Positions 25,305-34,818 of a stretch of 64,000 nt of DNA are shown one piece after another. The notes under the pieces were generated by a model. The model was not told the DNA's origin, searched no databases, and saw only the letters and a program-made list of their open reading frames with translations. The translations under genes were made by a program, and so were the position numbers. Numbering within the stretch: the stretch's first letter is position 1; every line of letters begins with the position of its first letter. Source of the DNA: Anaerolineales bacterium (GTDB taxonomy: Bacteria; Chloroflexota; Anaerolineae; Anaerolineales; Villigracilaceae); NCBI GenBank assembly GCA_016932715.1, contig JAFGCG010000092.1:29800-93799 (forward strand), read 5' to 3'.

Positions 25305-27833
25305 ATGGTAAACGTCACTACTGAATCCGTTGAAAGCCTGAAATACATCCTCGAGAACAGTCTTCATCCCGAGTGCCTCGATGCACACCCCTGGACGTCG
25401 AGCCCGATCCTGCAGGAGGTCGAGGCAGATAAATGCCCCGGACAGCGGCTGGTGCTTGCCGTCAGCGAGTTGTTTGCCCAGATGATGCCCAGCACACCGG
25501 TGAAACGCGGCAAGCGTCTCGACAGCCGCTGGGCTGAATTTGGAATTCTGGCTGCCCTGTATTTTGCGCCGATCGAGTTCGGTACGCCTTCGCCGGCCTC
25601 CCTGCGCGATGCCTGGGGGCGGATCGATCAAAGCATTCTGTATTTTGTGTACGGAAAAAGGCAGGCTGAACTTTCCGATGCTGAGGTCGAAGCCTATAAA
25701 CTGGTCGGTGATGAACCGGAGGTTGCTTCCATCAGTACGCTCAGCGACTGGCATCGCAAAGGATTGCAGCGTCTGGCGGATCTGGTTCAGACGCGCGAGA
25801 AGTATTTGACGAAGAGCACATCTGAAGTGGGTGCATCCTCGTCACGGGCTGGCTCGATGAAACGGTCGTCCAAGCGTGCATCGAAAGTATGGCGGTTGGT
25901 GACCCTGTTCCTCGTGATGCTGCTGTTGAGCCTTCTGGCTATTGGCGGGCTCAAGGCTCGGCGCGTCTATAATCTCGCTCTGATCGTCCGCCAGGATGCG
26001 CAGGATCTCCAGACCCTGATGGCAAAGGACGCCTCCCGATTGGAACGTGTCAGGGAAGCGGGTCCCGCTCTCATTACCTTGCGCCAGGATTTCGACGCGC
26101 TGAAGGCTGAAGTTAAGCCTTATCTCTGGATCGGACCGTGGCTGGCTTGGGTGCCGACCTATGGCGGTGACCTGGCCGCCGCGCAGGATCTGGTGACCCT
26201 CGCCGACTCACTGCTGGCGACGGCCGACATCTCCTATCAGGCTGTCCTGCCGCTGGTGGAAGAAAACGATCACGCCGGCCTGGACCTGCCGCGCCTGACT
26301 CAGGAATTGCTCCAGGCTCAGCCGCAGTTGTCCGAAGCCGAACAGACGCTGGAAGTGGCGCGCGCGGCCCGGGGCCGTCTCGCCCCTGAGATGCTGACTC
26401 CCGAGCTTCGTGACCTGATCCTGGACGACGTCGATCGTCTCCTGCCTCTGCTCGAAGATGGGCTGGCGGTTGGATTGGAATTACCGCGCATGTTGGGCGC
26501 CACGGACGAAGGTCCCAAGACCTATCTGCTGCTCGTTCAGAACGAGGATGAGTTGCGCCCCACGGGCGGATTCATCACCGCGGCCGGTACCTTGCTCCTC
26601 CGAGACGGAAGGATCGGCAATCTGAAATTTTCCAATTCGAATACCCCCGATGACTGGACCAAGCCCTATCCGAACGCGCCCTGGCAGCTCCAGGCATATA
26701 TGAATAGTCCGGTTCTGATTTTTCGGGACACAAACTGGTTTACAAACTATCCCACAGCCGCCCGTTATGCCGAGCAGCTGTATTCCTATTCCAATGACCA
26801 CTCCGTGGACGGGGTGATTGCCTTCGATCAACAGACGCTGGTGGAAATCCTGCGGGTCACCGGTCCGATCGAAGTGGAGGAGGCGGATTATCCGATCGAT
26901 GCAGGGAATGTGATCGCTTATATGCGCGCCGCCAAGACCCCTACGCCGGAGGAGGCGGCTTCGCCTGAATGGAATAACAAAGCCTTCATCAATAGGATTA
27001 CCCGGGCGCTCATGCACAAAATATTCGATGGCGAGGTGGAGTTGGAGCAGCTTGCGGCGCTGTCCCTGAAAGTATTGAAAGAACGTCATGTTCTATTGCA
27101 GGTGGATAATTCTGTGATTACTTCTGTTCTGGAGAAGTATCGCTGGGATGGTGCTGTTCGTCCCGCCGGGGGAGATTTTTTGATGGTGGTCGACACCAAT
27201 GTCGGTTTCAACAAGACCAATGCAGTTGTCGAGTCGAGTCAGGTCTATGAGGTGGACCTGACGAAAACCGGATCGCCCCAAGCGTCACTGACGGTGATTC
27301 ACACCAACAAGGCGACCGGCGTCGATTCGTGTAACCACTGGGAGAAGATTCGCGTGGAAGGGGAAAAGGATTACCCGATCCAGGATTGTTACTGGAACTA
27401 TCTGCGCGTGTACACGCCAAAGGGAACGTTCCTGCTGGATGCGACGCCCCAATCCATCCCCGCGGACTGGATGATCTTCAAGAAGAGTCCCCCGACCCGG
27501 GTGGACGTTTTGAACGAGGAGATCGATGGCGCACAAGGATTTGGCACGCTGCAGGTCGTACCGGCCTCCGATTCCCTGGCGACCCGTTTTCAATTCCTTT
27601 TGCCCGCTGACGTGATCCGGGCCGGACCCGAAAGCGGACAGTGGCTATATCGCCTGCGAGTACAGAAGCAGCCTGGCACACAGGCGATCCCGCTCGCGAT
27701 CCGCATTCAACTGCCCGCGCATGCCTCCGTGATGCAAGTCCCGGATGGGGCGGAGGTAGATGGGAACAGTGTCCTTCTTCAAACGGACCTGCGTGTTGAC
27801 CTGGAAATCGAGGTTTTGTACCAGACTCCGTAA
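25305..27833 (+). CDS. DUF4012 membrane protein
   Basis: An 842-residue protein. The N-terminal 170 residues are soluble and unassigned. A membrane helix (about 199-220: VTLFLVMLLLSLLAIGGL) is followed by a coiled region and then the DUF4012 domain, recognised by YLLLVQNEDELRPTGGFITA and the GVIAFDQQTLVEIL block. DUF4012 resembles LytR-CpsA-Psr enzymes and is found in polysaccharide loci of Chloroflexota and Actinobacteria; its reaction is not settled. The C-terminus is a beta-rich extracellular region. No ribosome site is obvious before the start. Confidence 0.85.
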   Translation: MVNVTTESVESLKYILENSLHPECLDAHPWTSSPILQEVEADKCPGQRLVLAVSELFAQMMPSTPVKRGKRLDSRWAEFGILAALYFAPIEFGTPSPASLRDAWGRIDQSILYFVYGKRQAELSDAEVEAYKLVGDEPEVASISTLSDWHRKGLQRLADLVQTREKYLTKSTSEVGASSSRAGSMKRSSKRASKVWRLVTLFLVMLLLSLLAIGGLKARRVYNLALIVRQDAQDLQTLMAKDASRLERVREAGPALITLRQDFDALKAEVKPYLWIGPWLAWVPTYGGDLAAAQDLVTLADSLLATADISYQAVLPLVEENDHAGLDLPRLTQELLQAQPQLSEAEQTLEVARAARGRLAPEMLTPELRDLILDDVDRLLPLLEDGLAVGLELPRMLGATDEGPKTYLLLVQNEDELRPTGGFITAAGTLLLRDGRIGNLKFSNSNTPDDWTKPYPNAPWQLQAYMNSPVLIFRDTNWFTNYPTAARYAEQLYSYSNDHSVDGVIAFDQQTLVEILRVTGPIEVEEADYPIDAGNVIAYMRAAKTPTPEEAASPEWNNKAFINRITRALMHKIFDGEVELEQLAALSLKVLKERHVLLQVDNSVITSVLEKYRWDGAVRPAGGDFLMVVDTNVGFNKTNAVVESSQVYEVDLTKTGSPQASLTVIHTNKATGVDSCNHWEKIRVEGEKDYPIQDCYWNYLRVYTPKGTFLLDATPQSIPADWMIFKKSPPTRVDVLNEEIDGAQGFGTLQVVPASDSLATRFQFLLPADVIRAGPESGQWLYRLRVQKQPGTQAIPLAIRIQLPAHASVMQVPDGAEVDGNSVLLQTDLRVDLEIEVLYQTP

Positions 27834-27909
27834 AGTCGGATGAAATCCGAAGTGCGTTTTGGTCGGTTGGGAATAAAATATCGTCAGACGTTTCCTGTGG
27901 AGGATCAGC

Positions 27910-28974
27910 ATGAAAAAATATATCCAAATCATCGTTGCGCTTGTCATCGTCGTGTCTGTCGTTTGGATGGCAAAGGGTGGTATTGCCTGGGCGAGCGGCT
28001 TGCCCGCTGCGCAGGCTCCTGTCCCGCTCTCCGAACCGATCTCTCAGAATGACTCCAGTTTGGCTCCGCCTCCCTTTGTAACTGACGTCAGCGAGTCGGG
28101 GATCTACAACATTGGCGGCATCTGCCTTCTGGACGTGGAATACAAGAACACGGAAGTTGAACTGAAAGACAAAGCCGATGCGGAAATCCCCATAGAGGAA
28201 TCCGGCAAGGTTCCTTTCTCCGGGGATGGGCAGCTCCTCTTTCCAGGCTGTCATGTAGTTCACTACATGGATGGAGAAATCATCCGCGAGATGTCCTCCA
28301 AGGATGGCGACTGGAAAGTCTGTTTCGGTGACAATCCCGACCTTCGCGATGTGAAGATCTACTATTACCTGGATGAGCCCGAAAATGGGGACAAGGTTTG
28401 GATCCCGCTTGAGACCTACAAGGAAGACACGCTGGTTTGTGCAACTGCGCATTTCACTGGTGTGTATATGCCAGCCGGGGAGACGCCCGAAGGCCCTGAA
28501 GGCGTCTTCGAGGCGGAGACTGTGATGCAGGATGGCGGCCGGGTAGGCTCTGTAGTTGTGCCTCCTTCTGAAGTCACCATCAGTGAATCGGGCACCTACT
28601 CGGCCGGTGGGATCTGCTCTGCCATCGTCAAATACTACATCCCCGGACTTGGGGACAGCCTGCATGTCCAGTTCCCGACGGAAGACACCCACATTATTCC
28701 TTTCCCCGATAATGAAGACCTGTTGTACCTGCCAGGCTGCCATTTCCTGCATTATCGAGATGGCAAGGTCAAGCCAACGATGACGCGCGAGGAGGGAGAG
28801 TGGGAGATCTGCTTCGCTGCTATTCCGGGCAAGGAAATGACCCTCTATTACTATCGGGACGATAATACTGACGTTAACCCACCCTGGATCGCGCTCGAGA
28901 CGACGACCGAGAATGGCCTGGCCTGCGCGCCCCTGGCTGATTTCTCTGCTGTCTATGCACCAGCCGGCAAGTAA
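27910..28974 (+). CDS. secreted protein with duplicated four-Cys domain, unknown function
   Basis: A 354-residue protein with a signal peptide (MKKYIQIIVALVIVVSVVW) and a GGAGG ribosome site. Two repeats (about residues 57-190 and 222-354) share the order ESG-x-Y-x-x-GGIC, LPGCH-x-x-HY, W-x-(V/I)-CF, a YYY strand, and end in VY-x-PAG. Each repeat has four Cys at matching places, so two disulfides per domain are likely. I do not recognise the family. A strong terminator follows the stop codon. Confidence 0.8.
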   Translation: MKKYIQIIVALVIVVSVVWMAKGGIAWASGLPAAQAPVPLSEPISQNDSSLAPPPFVTDVSESGIYNIGGICLLDVEYKNTEVELKDKADAEIPIEESGKVPFSGDGQLLFPGCHVVHYMDGEIIREMSSKDGDWKVCFGDNPDLRDVKIYYYLDEPENGDKVWIPLETYKEDTLVCATAHFTGVYMPAGETPEGPEGVFEAETVMQDGGRVGSVVVPPSEVTISESGTYSAGGICSAIVKYYIPGLGDSLHVQFPTEDTHIIPFPDNEDLLYLPGCHFLHYRDGKVKPTMTREEGEWEICFAAIPGKEMTLYYYRDDNTDVNPPWIALETTTENGLACAPLADFSAVYAPAGK

Positions 28975-28997
28975 CCTGGTATCCCGTAAATGATTGG

Positions 28998-29033
28998 GAC
29001 AGGGTGGAGGCGAAAGCCTTCACCCTGTCTTTT
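28998..29033 (+). terminator. intrinsic terminator after the four-Cys protein
   Basis: GACAGGGTG (28998-29006) pairs with CACCCTGTC (29021-29029). An inner AGGC-GAAA-GCCT stem-loop is followed by TTTT. It ends 4 bp before the next ATG, so the next gene either depends on readthrough or uses a promoter I cannot see. Confidence 0.88.
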
Positions 29034-29037
29034 AAAC

Positions 29038-30591
29038 ATGCGGCTTTCGTTGAGACATACCCGGACGATCCTGATTGGCATTCTGGCGATTTCCCTGATG
29101 GGGCTGTATTTGAGCAGCATTGCTCCCGGCCTGACCTGGGCAAATTACGGCTCGGATGGCGGCGACCTGATCGCTGCCGCAGCGACGGGTGGAGTGGCAC
29201 ACCCGAGCGGCTACCCGCTCTACCTGCTGCTGGCGCGTCTCTTCCAGTTCCTGCCGATCGGATCGCTGGCGTTTCGTACCAATCTGCTCTCGGCGGTGAC
29301 TGTCACGCTTGCAGCACTGCTCGTCTTCGAATTGACGGCTCGTTCGCTCCCGCTTTCGAGTGGGCAGCCAAACTGGTCGGTGGGTCTGGCATCCGCTTAC
29401 GCTTTCGGACTCGCCCCGCTGGTCTGGTCGCAGGCCGTCATCACGGAAGTTTATGGGGTGCAGGTCCTGTTCGTGGTCGTCATACTTTTTTTATCGTCTG
29501 TCCCTCTGCCTTCCCCTTTTACTCCGCATCGTCTTGACCTCTGCCTGGGGTTGGCGTTTGGCCTTGGAATGGGGATTCACCTTACTACGATCTTACTCCT
29601 GCCTCTCCTTTTTTCTGCCCTCCCTGAGAGTCAGCCGCGTTTTCCTTCGTCCCTGCGCCGGATCGGCTGGATGGGCGCGGGCTTGCTCGTCTACCTGACC
29701 CTGCCGCTGCGCGCCCTCCGGGAGCCTCCGATCAACTGGGGTAATCCTGTCACGCTGGATGGTTTCAGGTGGCTGGTTACGGCTGGTCCATATCAGGATC
29801 AACTCCTGACTCTGAATTCTGCGCTGGTCTGGGAGCGTCTCCGTGTCGTCGCAGCGTTGTTGCTCGATCAGGCTGGTCTGCCTGGCTTGATACTCGCCGC
29901 CCTGGGGATGGTCTTCTTTTTCAAGTCCGGCAGCTTGCACCGAAACGCCATCTGGATGATGGCGGCATTTTCGGCTTTTGCCGTCGTTTATGGCACGCCC
30001 GATTCCTTTGTGTATCTGCTGCCGGTCTGTCTGGGATTCTCGATCTGGATTGGGATCGGGCTGGCCGGGATCATGCCTGTGCTTCCCCAACGTCTTTCGC
30101 GCCTGGGACCTTATTTGAGTCCGGGGTTTATCCTCTTCCTGTTTCTCCTGATCGGGAATCATCTGCCTTTGGTAGATGCCTCCCGCGACTTGCGCGCGGA
30201 AACCTTTGGCAGGGAGGTGCTTGCGCGTGCTCCTCAGGATGCGATCATTTTTGCAAGGGGCGACAAGGCAATTTTTACGATGTGGTATTTCCATTTTGCT
30301 TTGAAGGAACGGCCAGATGCAGCGATCGTGGCAACGGAGCTTCTGGGTTTCGACTGGTACCAGCAAACCCTGCACGCAACGTATCCCGAACTGGAACTGC
30401 CGGGTCCATTCCCCTTTGCTGAGAGGCTGGCTGCTCTGAACCCTGCTCGGCCCGTGTGCTTTGTCGAATATATGGAAGAAGCGCGGATCCAATGCCGGGC
30501 TGCCGTGGACGTTAATTCGACCCGATTGATACAGTTCCCGCAACTAAGTTTCATATCACAATTGAAAGGCCTTTCCGGCAATCACAATTGA
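29038..30591 (+). CDS. DUF2723 family membrane protein
   Basis: A 517-residue polytopic protein with about ten membrane helices. The DUF2723 signature is near the N-terminus: LTWANYGSDGGDLIAAA then GVAHPSGYPLYLLLARLF, with an acidic pair before the first loop as in PMT/GT-C glycosyltransferases. It could transfer a sugar from a lipid carrier to exported proteins or glycans. The ATG at 29038 is preferred because an in-frame ATG at 28990 would run through the terminator hairpin. There is no clear ribosome site. Confidence 0.82.
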   Translation: MRLSLRHTRTILIGILAISLMGLYLSSIAPGLTWANYGSDGGDLIAAAATGGVAHPSGYPLYLLLARLFQFLPIGSLAFRTNLLSAVTVTLAALLVFELTARSLPLSSGQPNWSVGLASAYAFGLAPLVWSQAVITEVYGVQVLFVVVILFLSSVPLPSPFTPHRLDLCLGLAFGLGMGIHLTTILLLPLLFSALPESQPRFPSSLRRIGWMGAGLLVYLTLPLRALREPPINWGNPVTLDGFRWLVTAGPYQDQLLTLNSALVWERLRVVAALLLDQAGLPGLILAALGMVFFFKSGSLHRNAIWMMAAFSAFAVVYGTPDSFVYLLPVCLGFSIWIGIGLAGIMPVLPQRLSRLGPYLSPGFILFLFLLIGNHLPLVDASRDLRAETFGREVLARAPQDAIIFARGDKAIFTMWYFHFALKERPDAAIVATELLGFDWYQQTLHATYPELELPGPFPFAERLAALNPARPVCFVEYMEEARIQCRAAVDVNSTRLIQFPQLSFISQLKGLSGNHN

Positions 30592-30674
30592 AAGGCAATG
30601 TTTTTGTGATCAAACATACAATATAATCCTTGTCGTGCTTTCGCAGGTTTAAAGACGACCTCAGAGATGATCCT

Positions 30675-32006
30675 ATGCAAGACAGACTTTCAAAAATGCT
30701 TCGATTCAGGCCGGGTGAAATCCGTCTTGTCGCTGTGCTGGGCATGATCCTGTTCGTTAACTATACTGCGATGGGGATCACCAAAGTTGTTTCGGTCAGC
30801 GGTTTCCTAAGCCAGGTCAGGGATCAATACATTCTGCTCGTCTGGGCTGTGGATATGGCTTTGCTCATCCTGGTCACAGGCCTGCAGTCCCTGATCGTGG
30901 ATCGTTTCGATCGTGTGAAGCTTATGGTGGCTGTTTTGTTAGTCTTCGCCGGTCTCTACGCAATTTTGCCGTTCTCCTTCCTCTTCAAAATATTCCCGGA
31001 ATCGATCGCGTACGCGTTGATTTATCTGCTCAACGATCAGCAGTGGCGGTTCTTTCCGGTGGTCTTTTGGATTTTGGTCAACGACATCTTCGATCCCGCG
31101 GCTGGACGCCGCCTGTTGCCGGTCATCGCCAACTTCGCTTTTGTTGGCACGATTGTCGGTCTGGGCATAGCTGCGCTGGATGCAAGCGTGCACTTTGGCA
31201 CCATCAAATTACTTTACCTGAACGCCATCATTTTCCTGGCAGGCTCTATTGCGGCGTACTTCGGTCTTCGCAAAGTGCATATCGACCGCGTCACGAAGGC
31301 GGACGTTTCGGTGAAGAAAACGCTTGTCGAAGGCTGGGAGTTTATCAGGACCGTCCCGGCGTTCGCTTACCAGGCTCTCGGAATGCTGGTTGCGGGGACG
31401 GTCATGACGATCCTGCTTTACGACGCGCTTTCAGACGCGCACCTCGACCTGGGAAGCGGCTTCCAGGCCTTCTATGCGTGGTACAACCTTTTGATCGCCA
31501 TCGCCTCGATCATCATCCAGACATTGAGCGCGCGTATCATCGAGCAGTTGACCCTCAGGAACAGTTTCCTCATCCAGCCTTTCGTGATGCTGGTCAGCAG
31601 CGTCCTGAATTTTTTTGTGCCGGGTTTCCTGAGCAGTGCAGCTGCGCAGGGTGTGGCGCGGGCATCCTATGACACGATTGACTTATCGAATCGCAAAGCC
31701 TTCCAGGCGTTGGTTCCAAATGAGAAGCGCGGACGCGTCAGCATGTTCATCGACAGCTATCTGCCTTCCTTCGGGACGATCGTAGGCAGTCTGGTCACGT
31801 TTGGGATCATCGCGGCGGGTCTGAGCTTGGGATGGAAGCGCGACCTGTCTGGCGCGGTCTATCTCGGACTGGGAGTCGTGCTGGCCGTCCTTGCAGTCTG
31901 GGCAGCGTTCCGGGTCCGGAAAACATATGAGGCGAGCCTGCTGAATTGGCAATTGAAGCGCCGAACGCGCGGCTCGTCAGGGGTGTTGGATCATCTGGAT
32001 TTTTGA
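30675..32006 (+). CDS. TLC / MFS-like membrane transporter
   Basis: A 443-residue protein from the ATG at 30675 (a TTG at 30630 is possible). It has about 12 hydrophobic helices. The N-terminal FRPGEIRLVAVLGMILFVNY and the pattern of the following helices resemble ATP/ADP-translocase-like (TLC/Npt) members of the MFS superfamily, which are common as orphans in free-living bacteria. The substrate is unknown. It heads a plus-strand set of five genes that ends with a nucleotide cyclase, so nucleotide or signal transport is conceivable. Confidence 0.7.
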   Translation: MQDRLSKMLRFRPGEIRLVAVLGMILFVNYTAMGITKVVSVSGFLSQVRDQYILLVWAVDMALLILVTGLQSLIVDRFDRVKLMVAVLLVFAGLYAILPFSFLFKIFPESIAYALIYLLNDQQWRFFPVVFWILVNDIFDPAAGRRLLPVIANFAFVGTIVGLGIAALDASVHFGTIKLLYLNAIIFLAGSIAAYFGLRKVHIDRVTKADVSVKKTLVEGWEFIRTVPAFAYQALGMLVAGTVMTILLYDALSDAHLDLGSGFQAFYAWYNLLIAIASIIIQTLSARIIEQLTLRNSFLIQPFVMLVSSVLNFFVPGFLSSAAAQGVARASYDTIDLSNRKAFQALVPNEKRGRVSMFIDSYLPSFGTIVGSLVTFGIIAAGLSLGWKRDLSGAVYLGLGVVLAVLAVWAAFRVRKTYEASLLNWQLKRRTRGSSGVLDHLDF

Positions 32007-32019
32007 TTATGGAGACATC

Positions 32020-32766
32020 ATGGCATCACAGTTGGTTCGAAGCGAAGGGGATGTCAAAATCTGGTCATTGCTTGGGTTGGGGGATAGCGCGCGTATCGAG
32101 GCATTGCTGAGTCTGTATGCGGAGCTTTTTCCGCAATACGCACATTATGTCCCCCGCATGCGGCGGCGGGCAGAGTATGGGGAGGAACATCGTGCTGGAC
32201 ACATCGTCCATTACTGGCTGCTCGAGGTGGATGGACAGCCCGCCGGACTGCGTACGTTCCGCTATGTGCGTGAGCGCCGCGTCGGATTGGCACATGCACT
32301 GGCAGTGAAGCCTGCCTATCGTACTGTGAATGTGGGCGAGCAGAGGCTTTCCATGTTCCTGGTGCGCGCCTGCCTCGATCAAATCATCGCGGATTCGGAG
32401 CGGCTGGGTGATGAGTTCACGTTTGGCATGGTCAATGAAGTGGAGTCGCCCAACCTGATGGAGCATTACAGGAGAAACGGAATTTTGGAACTGCCCGTCA
32501 AATACATGGAGCCGGTTTTCCCCGGGGAACATCCAGGCCGGACGCGCGCGGAGGAAATTGCATTGGTCCGTTTTGCCCCCATGTTTTTGGGCATTCTTCC
32601 GGATACGCGCAGGGGCATTCCCTTCTATACCAGCGACATGGTTGCCAGTTTTGCCCTGGCTTTTCTTGTTGATCACTATGGTTTACCTGTCGAACATCCA
32701 CAGGTCCAGTCTATGCTGAATTCGATCCCAGCTTTATCCAGGAGGATAGAATGGATACCGCAATGA
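32020..32766 (+). CDS. GNAT-like acyltransferase-fold protein, unassigned
   Basis: A 248-residue soluble protein with GGAG 5 bp before the ATG. The middle part (LLEVDGQPAGLRTFRYV then HALAVKPAYRTVNVGEQRLS) looks like the beta4-alpha3 region of GNAT acetyltransferases, but I cannot find a clean acetyl-CoA loop, so the call is tentative. It follows the transporter by 13 bp and overlaps the HAMP sensor by 16 bp, so all are in one transcript. Confidence 0.55.
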   Translation: MASQLVRSEGDVKIWSLLGLGDSARIEALLSLYAELFPQYAHYVPRMRRRAEYGEEHRAGHIVHYWLLEVDGQPAGLRTFRYVRERRVGLAHALAVKPAYRTVNVGEQRLSMFLVRACLDQIIADSERLGDEFTFGMVNEVESPNLMEHYRRNGILELPVKYMEPVFPGEHPGRTRAEEIALVRFAPMFLGILPDTRRGIPFYTSDMVASFALAFLVDHYGLPVEHPQVQSMLNSIPALSRRIEWIPQ

Positions 32767-33827
32767 AACAATCACCCGCACGTTATGTCAGTCTGCGCGT
32801 CAAGATCTGGATCGGCTTTATCTTGATCTTTACGCCGGTTTTTATTGCCAGTTATTACTGGTTCTATCAGTACACCACCTCGCGCGTGCTCCAAAGCATC
32901 TCCGACAGCCTTGTGGATACGATTGACGGCGCGATCAAGGTGATGGATATAGACGGTTTTGTCAAGTTATACGAGGAGGAGAGTACCACCGATCCAAATT
33001 GTTCGCCGTCCAGTGGTAAAGCGGAAGGATATTATCCCGAAGACAATCCGCTTTACATGGAACATGTTAACTGGCTCTATACGGTTCAGCAGATCGCGCC
33101 CAACACTCGTATCTACACGTATGTGAAAGGACCCGGCGCGGGAGACATTGTCGCGATTGGAAGCACCGGATATTTTCGCGAGCCGCGCGGTGGTTTTAAG
33201 TTCTGCGAGCTTTACAACTCCCAGGGCAAAACCCAGATCGCAGAGGGATTGATTCACCGTGTTGACCGCTGGAATGTTTATACGGATTCGTTTGGCAGTT
33301 GGATCACAACCTATCAACCAATCACCGACGCGAATGGCCACAATGTCGGAGCGATCGGCGTCGATATTTCTGCTGATTACGTGAAGCAGGTCAGACAGGG
33401 GATCCTCGTCAGCGGGGCGATCGCCTTTGTGCTGAGCTATGTTCTGATCTTCCTGCTTGTGTACTGGTTCTCGGGTTTGATGACGCGCCCGATCGTGTCG
33501 CTGGCGGAGATTGCAACCGATATTGGAGATGGGGAATACGATCAGGAATGGAGTCGAGTTGGCAAAATCGGGTCGTTCCGCGATGAAATCGATACCCTGA
33601 CCCGTATCTTCCACGCCATGGTCGATAAAGTGGCGGAACGCGAAAAATCCCTGCGCGCCCGCGTGGCACAGTTGGAAATCATGATCGACCGCTCGAAACT
33701 GGAAACCCAGGTGCAGGAAATCGTGGAAAGTGATTTCTTCCAGGATCTGCGCGCGAAGGTTCAGGACATGCGCAGTCGCTTCAAGGATGAGCCGACTACA
33801 GATAAAGATAAAGATAACGAGAAATAA
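32751..33827 (+). CDS. membrane HAMP sensor with extracellular cache-like domain and shared C-terminal tail
   Basis: A 358-residue protein with an ideal AGGAGG site. A first helix (about 21-43) and a second (about 222-246) enclose an extracellular domain of about 175 residues with cache-like features (YPEDNPLYMEHVNWLYTV; ITTYQPITDANGHNVGAIGVDIS). A HAMP domain (about 247-300) follows, then a coiled coil and a C-terminal tail EIVESDFFQDLRAKVQDMRS. There is no kinase, methyl-accepting or cyclase output domain. The tail recurs in the GAF protein (33926-34792) and the cNMP-binding protein (37918-38664), so output may pass through a common partner. Confidence 0.85.
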   Translation: MDTAMKQSPARYVSLRVKIWIGFILIFTPVFIASYYWFYQYTTSRVLQSISDSLVDTIDGAIKVMDIDGFVKLYEEESTTDPNCSPSSGKAEGYYPEDNPLYMEHVNWLYTVQQIAPNTRIYTYVKGPGAGDIVAIGSTGYFREPRGGFKFCELYNSQGKTQIAEGLIHRVDRWNVYTDSFGSWITTYQPITDANGHNVGAIGVDISADYVKQVRQGILVSGAIAFVLSYVLIFLLVYWFSGLMTRPIVSLAEIATDIGDGEYDQEWSRVGKIGSFRDEIDTLTRIFHAMVDKVAEREKSLRARVAQLEIMIDRSKLETQVQEIVESDFFQDLRAKVQDMRSRFKDEPTTDKDKDNEK

Positions 33828-33850
33828 CGGATTTCCCGAGCCGAATCTTT

Positions 33851-33892
33851 CGAACCTGCCGTTGGTTGATATAATAACCAACGGCAGGTTCG
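33851..33892 (+). promoter_or_regulatory. perfect 17-bp hairpin with TATAAT in the loop
   Basis: CGAACCTGCCGTTGGTT (33851-33867) and its exact complement (33876-33892) flank an 8-nt loop, GATATAAT. No T-run follows, so it is not a typical terminator. It lies between the HAMP sensor and the GAF gene. It may be an operator, an attenuator or a processing site; the loop hexamer TATAAT is identical to a -10 box, though I see no -35. Confidence 0.65.
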
Positions 33893-33925
33893 CACAGCAG
33901 ATTCGATGATGAGGAACAATTTTCA

Positions 33926-34792
33926 TTGAAGCGCATCAGGCAGGCAGTCGAGGCAGTGGGCCAGGGAGAATACAACCCGGCTTCTTTGGCTGAACTGGTC
34001 CGCCGGACGGACGAGGTCGGGCAGTTGGCGCGCGTCGTGGATGCAATGGGACGCGACGTCGCTTTCCGCTATAAGCAATTGCGGCTGTTGGGAAAGGTGA
34101 TTCCCATTGGCGTTGCACTCTCCGCCGAAAAGGATTTCAACCGCTTGCTTGAGTCACTGGTGATCGAGGCGCAGGACGTGACCGGCGCCGATGCCGGGAC
34201 GCTCTATCTGCTTAAAGATAATACGCTCGAGTTTGTGATCGTCCGCAACGGGACGTTGAACATCAACATGGGCGGGACGAGTGGGAATAAAATCACATTC
34301 AAGCCTTTGCTTCTCTATCACGCCGATGGCTCGGAGAATCGCTCCAGCATTGCCACGTATGCTGCCTTGACGCGCCAAAAGGTCGCCGTTGCCGATGCCT
34401 ATGAAACCAGCGCAGGGTTTGATTTTTCAGGTCCAAGGTCATTCGACCAAAACACAGGCTATCGCTCCAAATCCTTTTTGACCATCCCGCTGGAAGGCCA
34501 CGACCAGGGAGTCATTGGCGTGCTGCAATTGATCAACGCCAGGGATCCTGAGACTGGCGCGATCATCCCGTTTGCTTCGGACAACGTGCTTGATATGCTG
34601 GTGCTTTTGGCGTCCGCCGCGCTGGACGGCTATATCCGCGAAGCAAAATTGCGCGCGGAGATTGCCAAACTTCGCATCGAGATCGACGAGCACCACCGCG
34701 CCCTGCAGGTGGCTGAAATCACCGATACCGATTATTTCCGGGAACTGCAGAATAAAGCCCGGCAGATGCGGGCGCAGCGCCAGAATAAGTAG
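33926..34792 (+). CDS. soluble HAMP-like / GAF sensor protein with shared C-terminal tail
   Basis: A 288-residue protein with TTG start (GAGG 11 bp upstream). Residues 1-50 resemble the second half of a HAMP domain (GQGEYNPASLAELVRRTDEVGQL) without a membrane helix. A GAF domain follows (about 55-225), with ADAGTLYLL, a KSFLTIPL block and GVIGVLQLINA. A coiled coil (LRAEIAKLRIEIDE) leads to the C-terminal tail EITDTDYFRELQNKARQMRA, shared with the HAMP sensor and the cNMP-binding protein. GAF domains bind cyclic nucleotides, haem or other small ligands; the ligand here is unknown. The cyclase gene follows 26 bp later. Confidence 0.85.
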   Translation: MKRIRQAVEAVGQGEYNPASLAELVRRTDEVGQLARVVDAMGRDVAFRYKQLRLLGKVIPIGVALSAEKDFNRLLESLVIEAQDVTGADAGTLYLLKDNTLEFVIVRNGTLNINMGGTSGNKITFKPLLLYHADGSENRSSIATYAALTRQKVAVADAYETSAGFDFSGPRSFDQNTGYRSKSFLTIPLEGHDQGVIGVLQLINARDPETGAIIPFASDNVLDMLVLLASAALDGYIREAKLRAEIAKLRIEIDEHHRALQVAEITDTDYFRELQNKARQMRAQRQNK

Positions 34793-34818
34793 CCTGTCCA
34801 AATCACAAGGATATTTCT

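Noticed and set aside
27478..28752. 424-codon minus frame
   Set aside because: Spans the end of the DUF4012 gene and the four-Cys gene, both with clear coding features on the plus strand, and crosses their intergenic region.
29593..30543. 316-codon minus frame
   Set aside because: Antisense to the DUF2723 gene; composition extreme in Gln, Arg and Asp.
32967..33926. 319-codon minus frame
   Set aside because: Antisense to the HAMP sensor and runs across the 17-bp hairpin.
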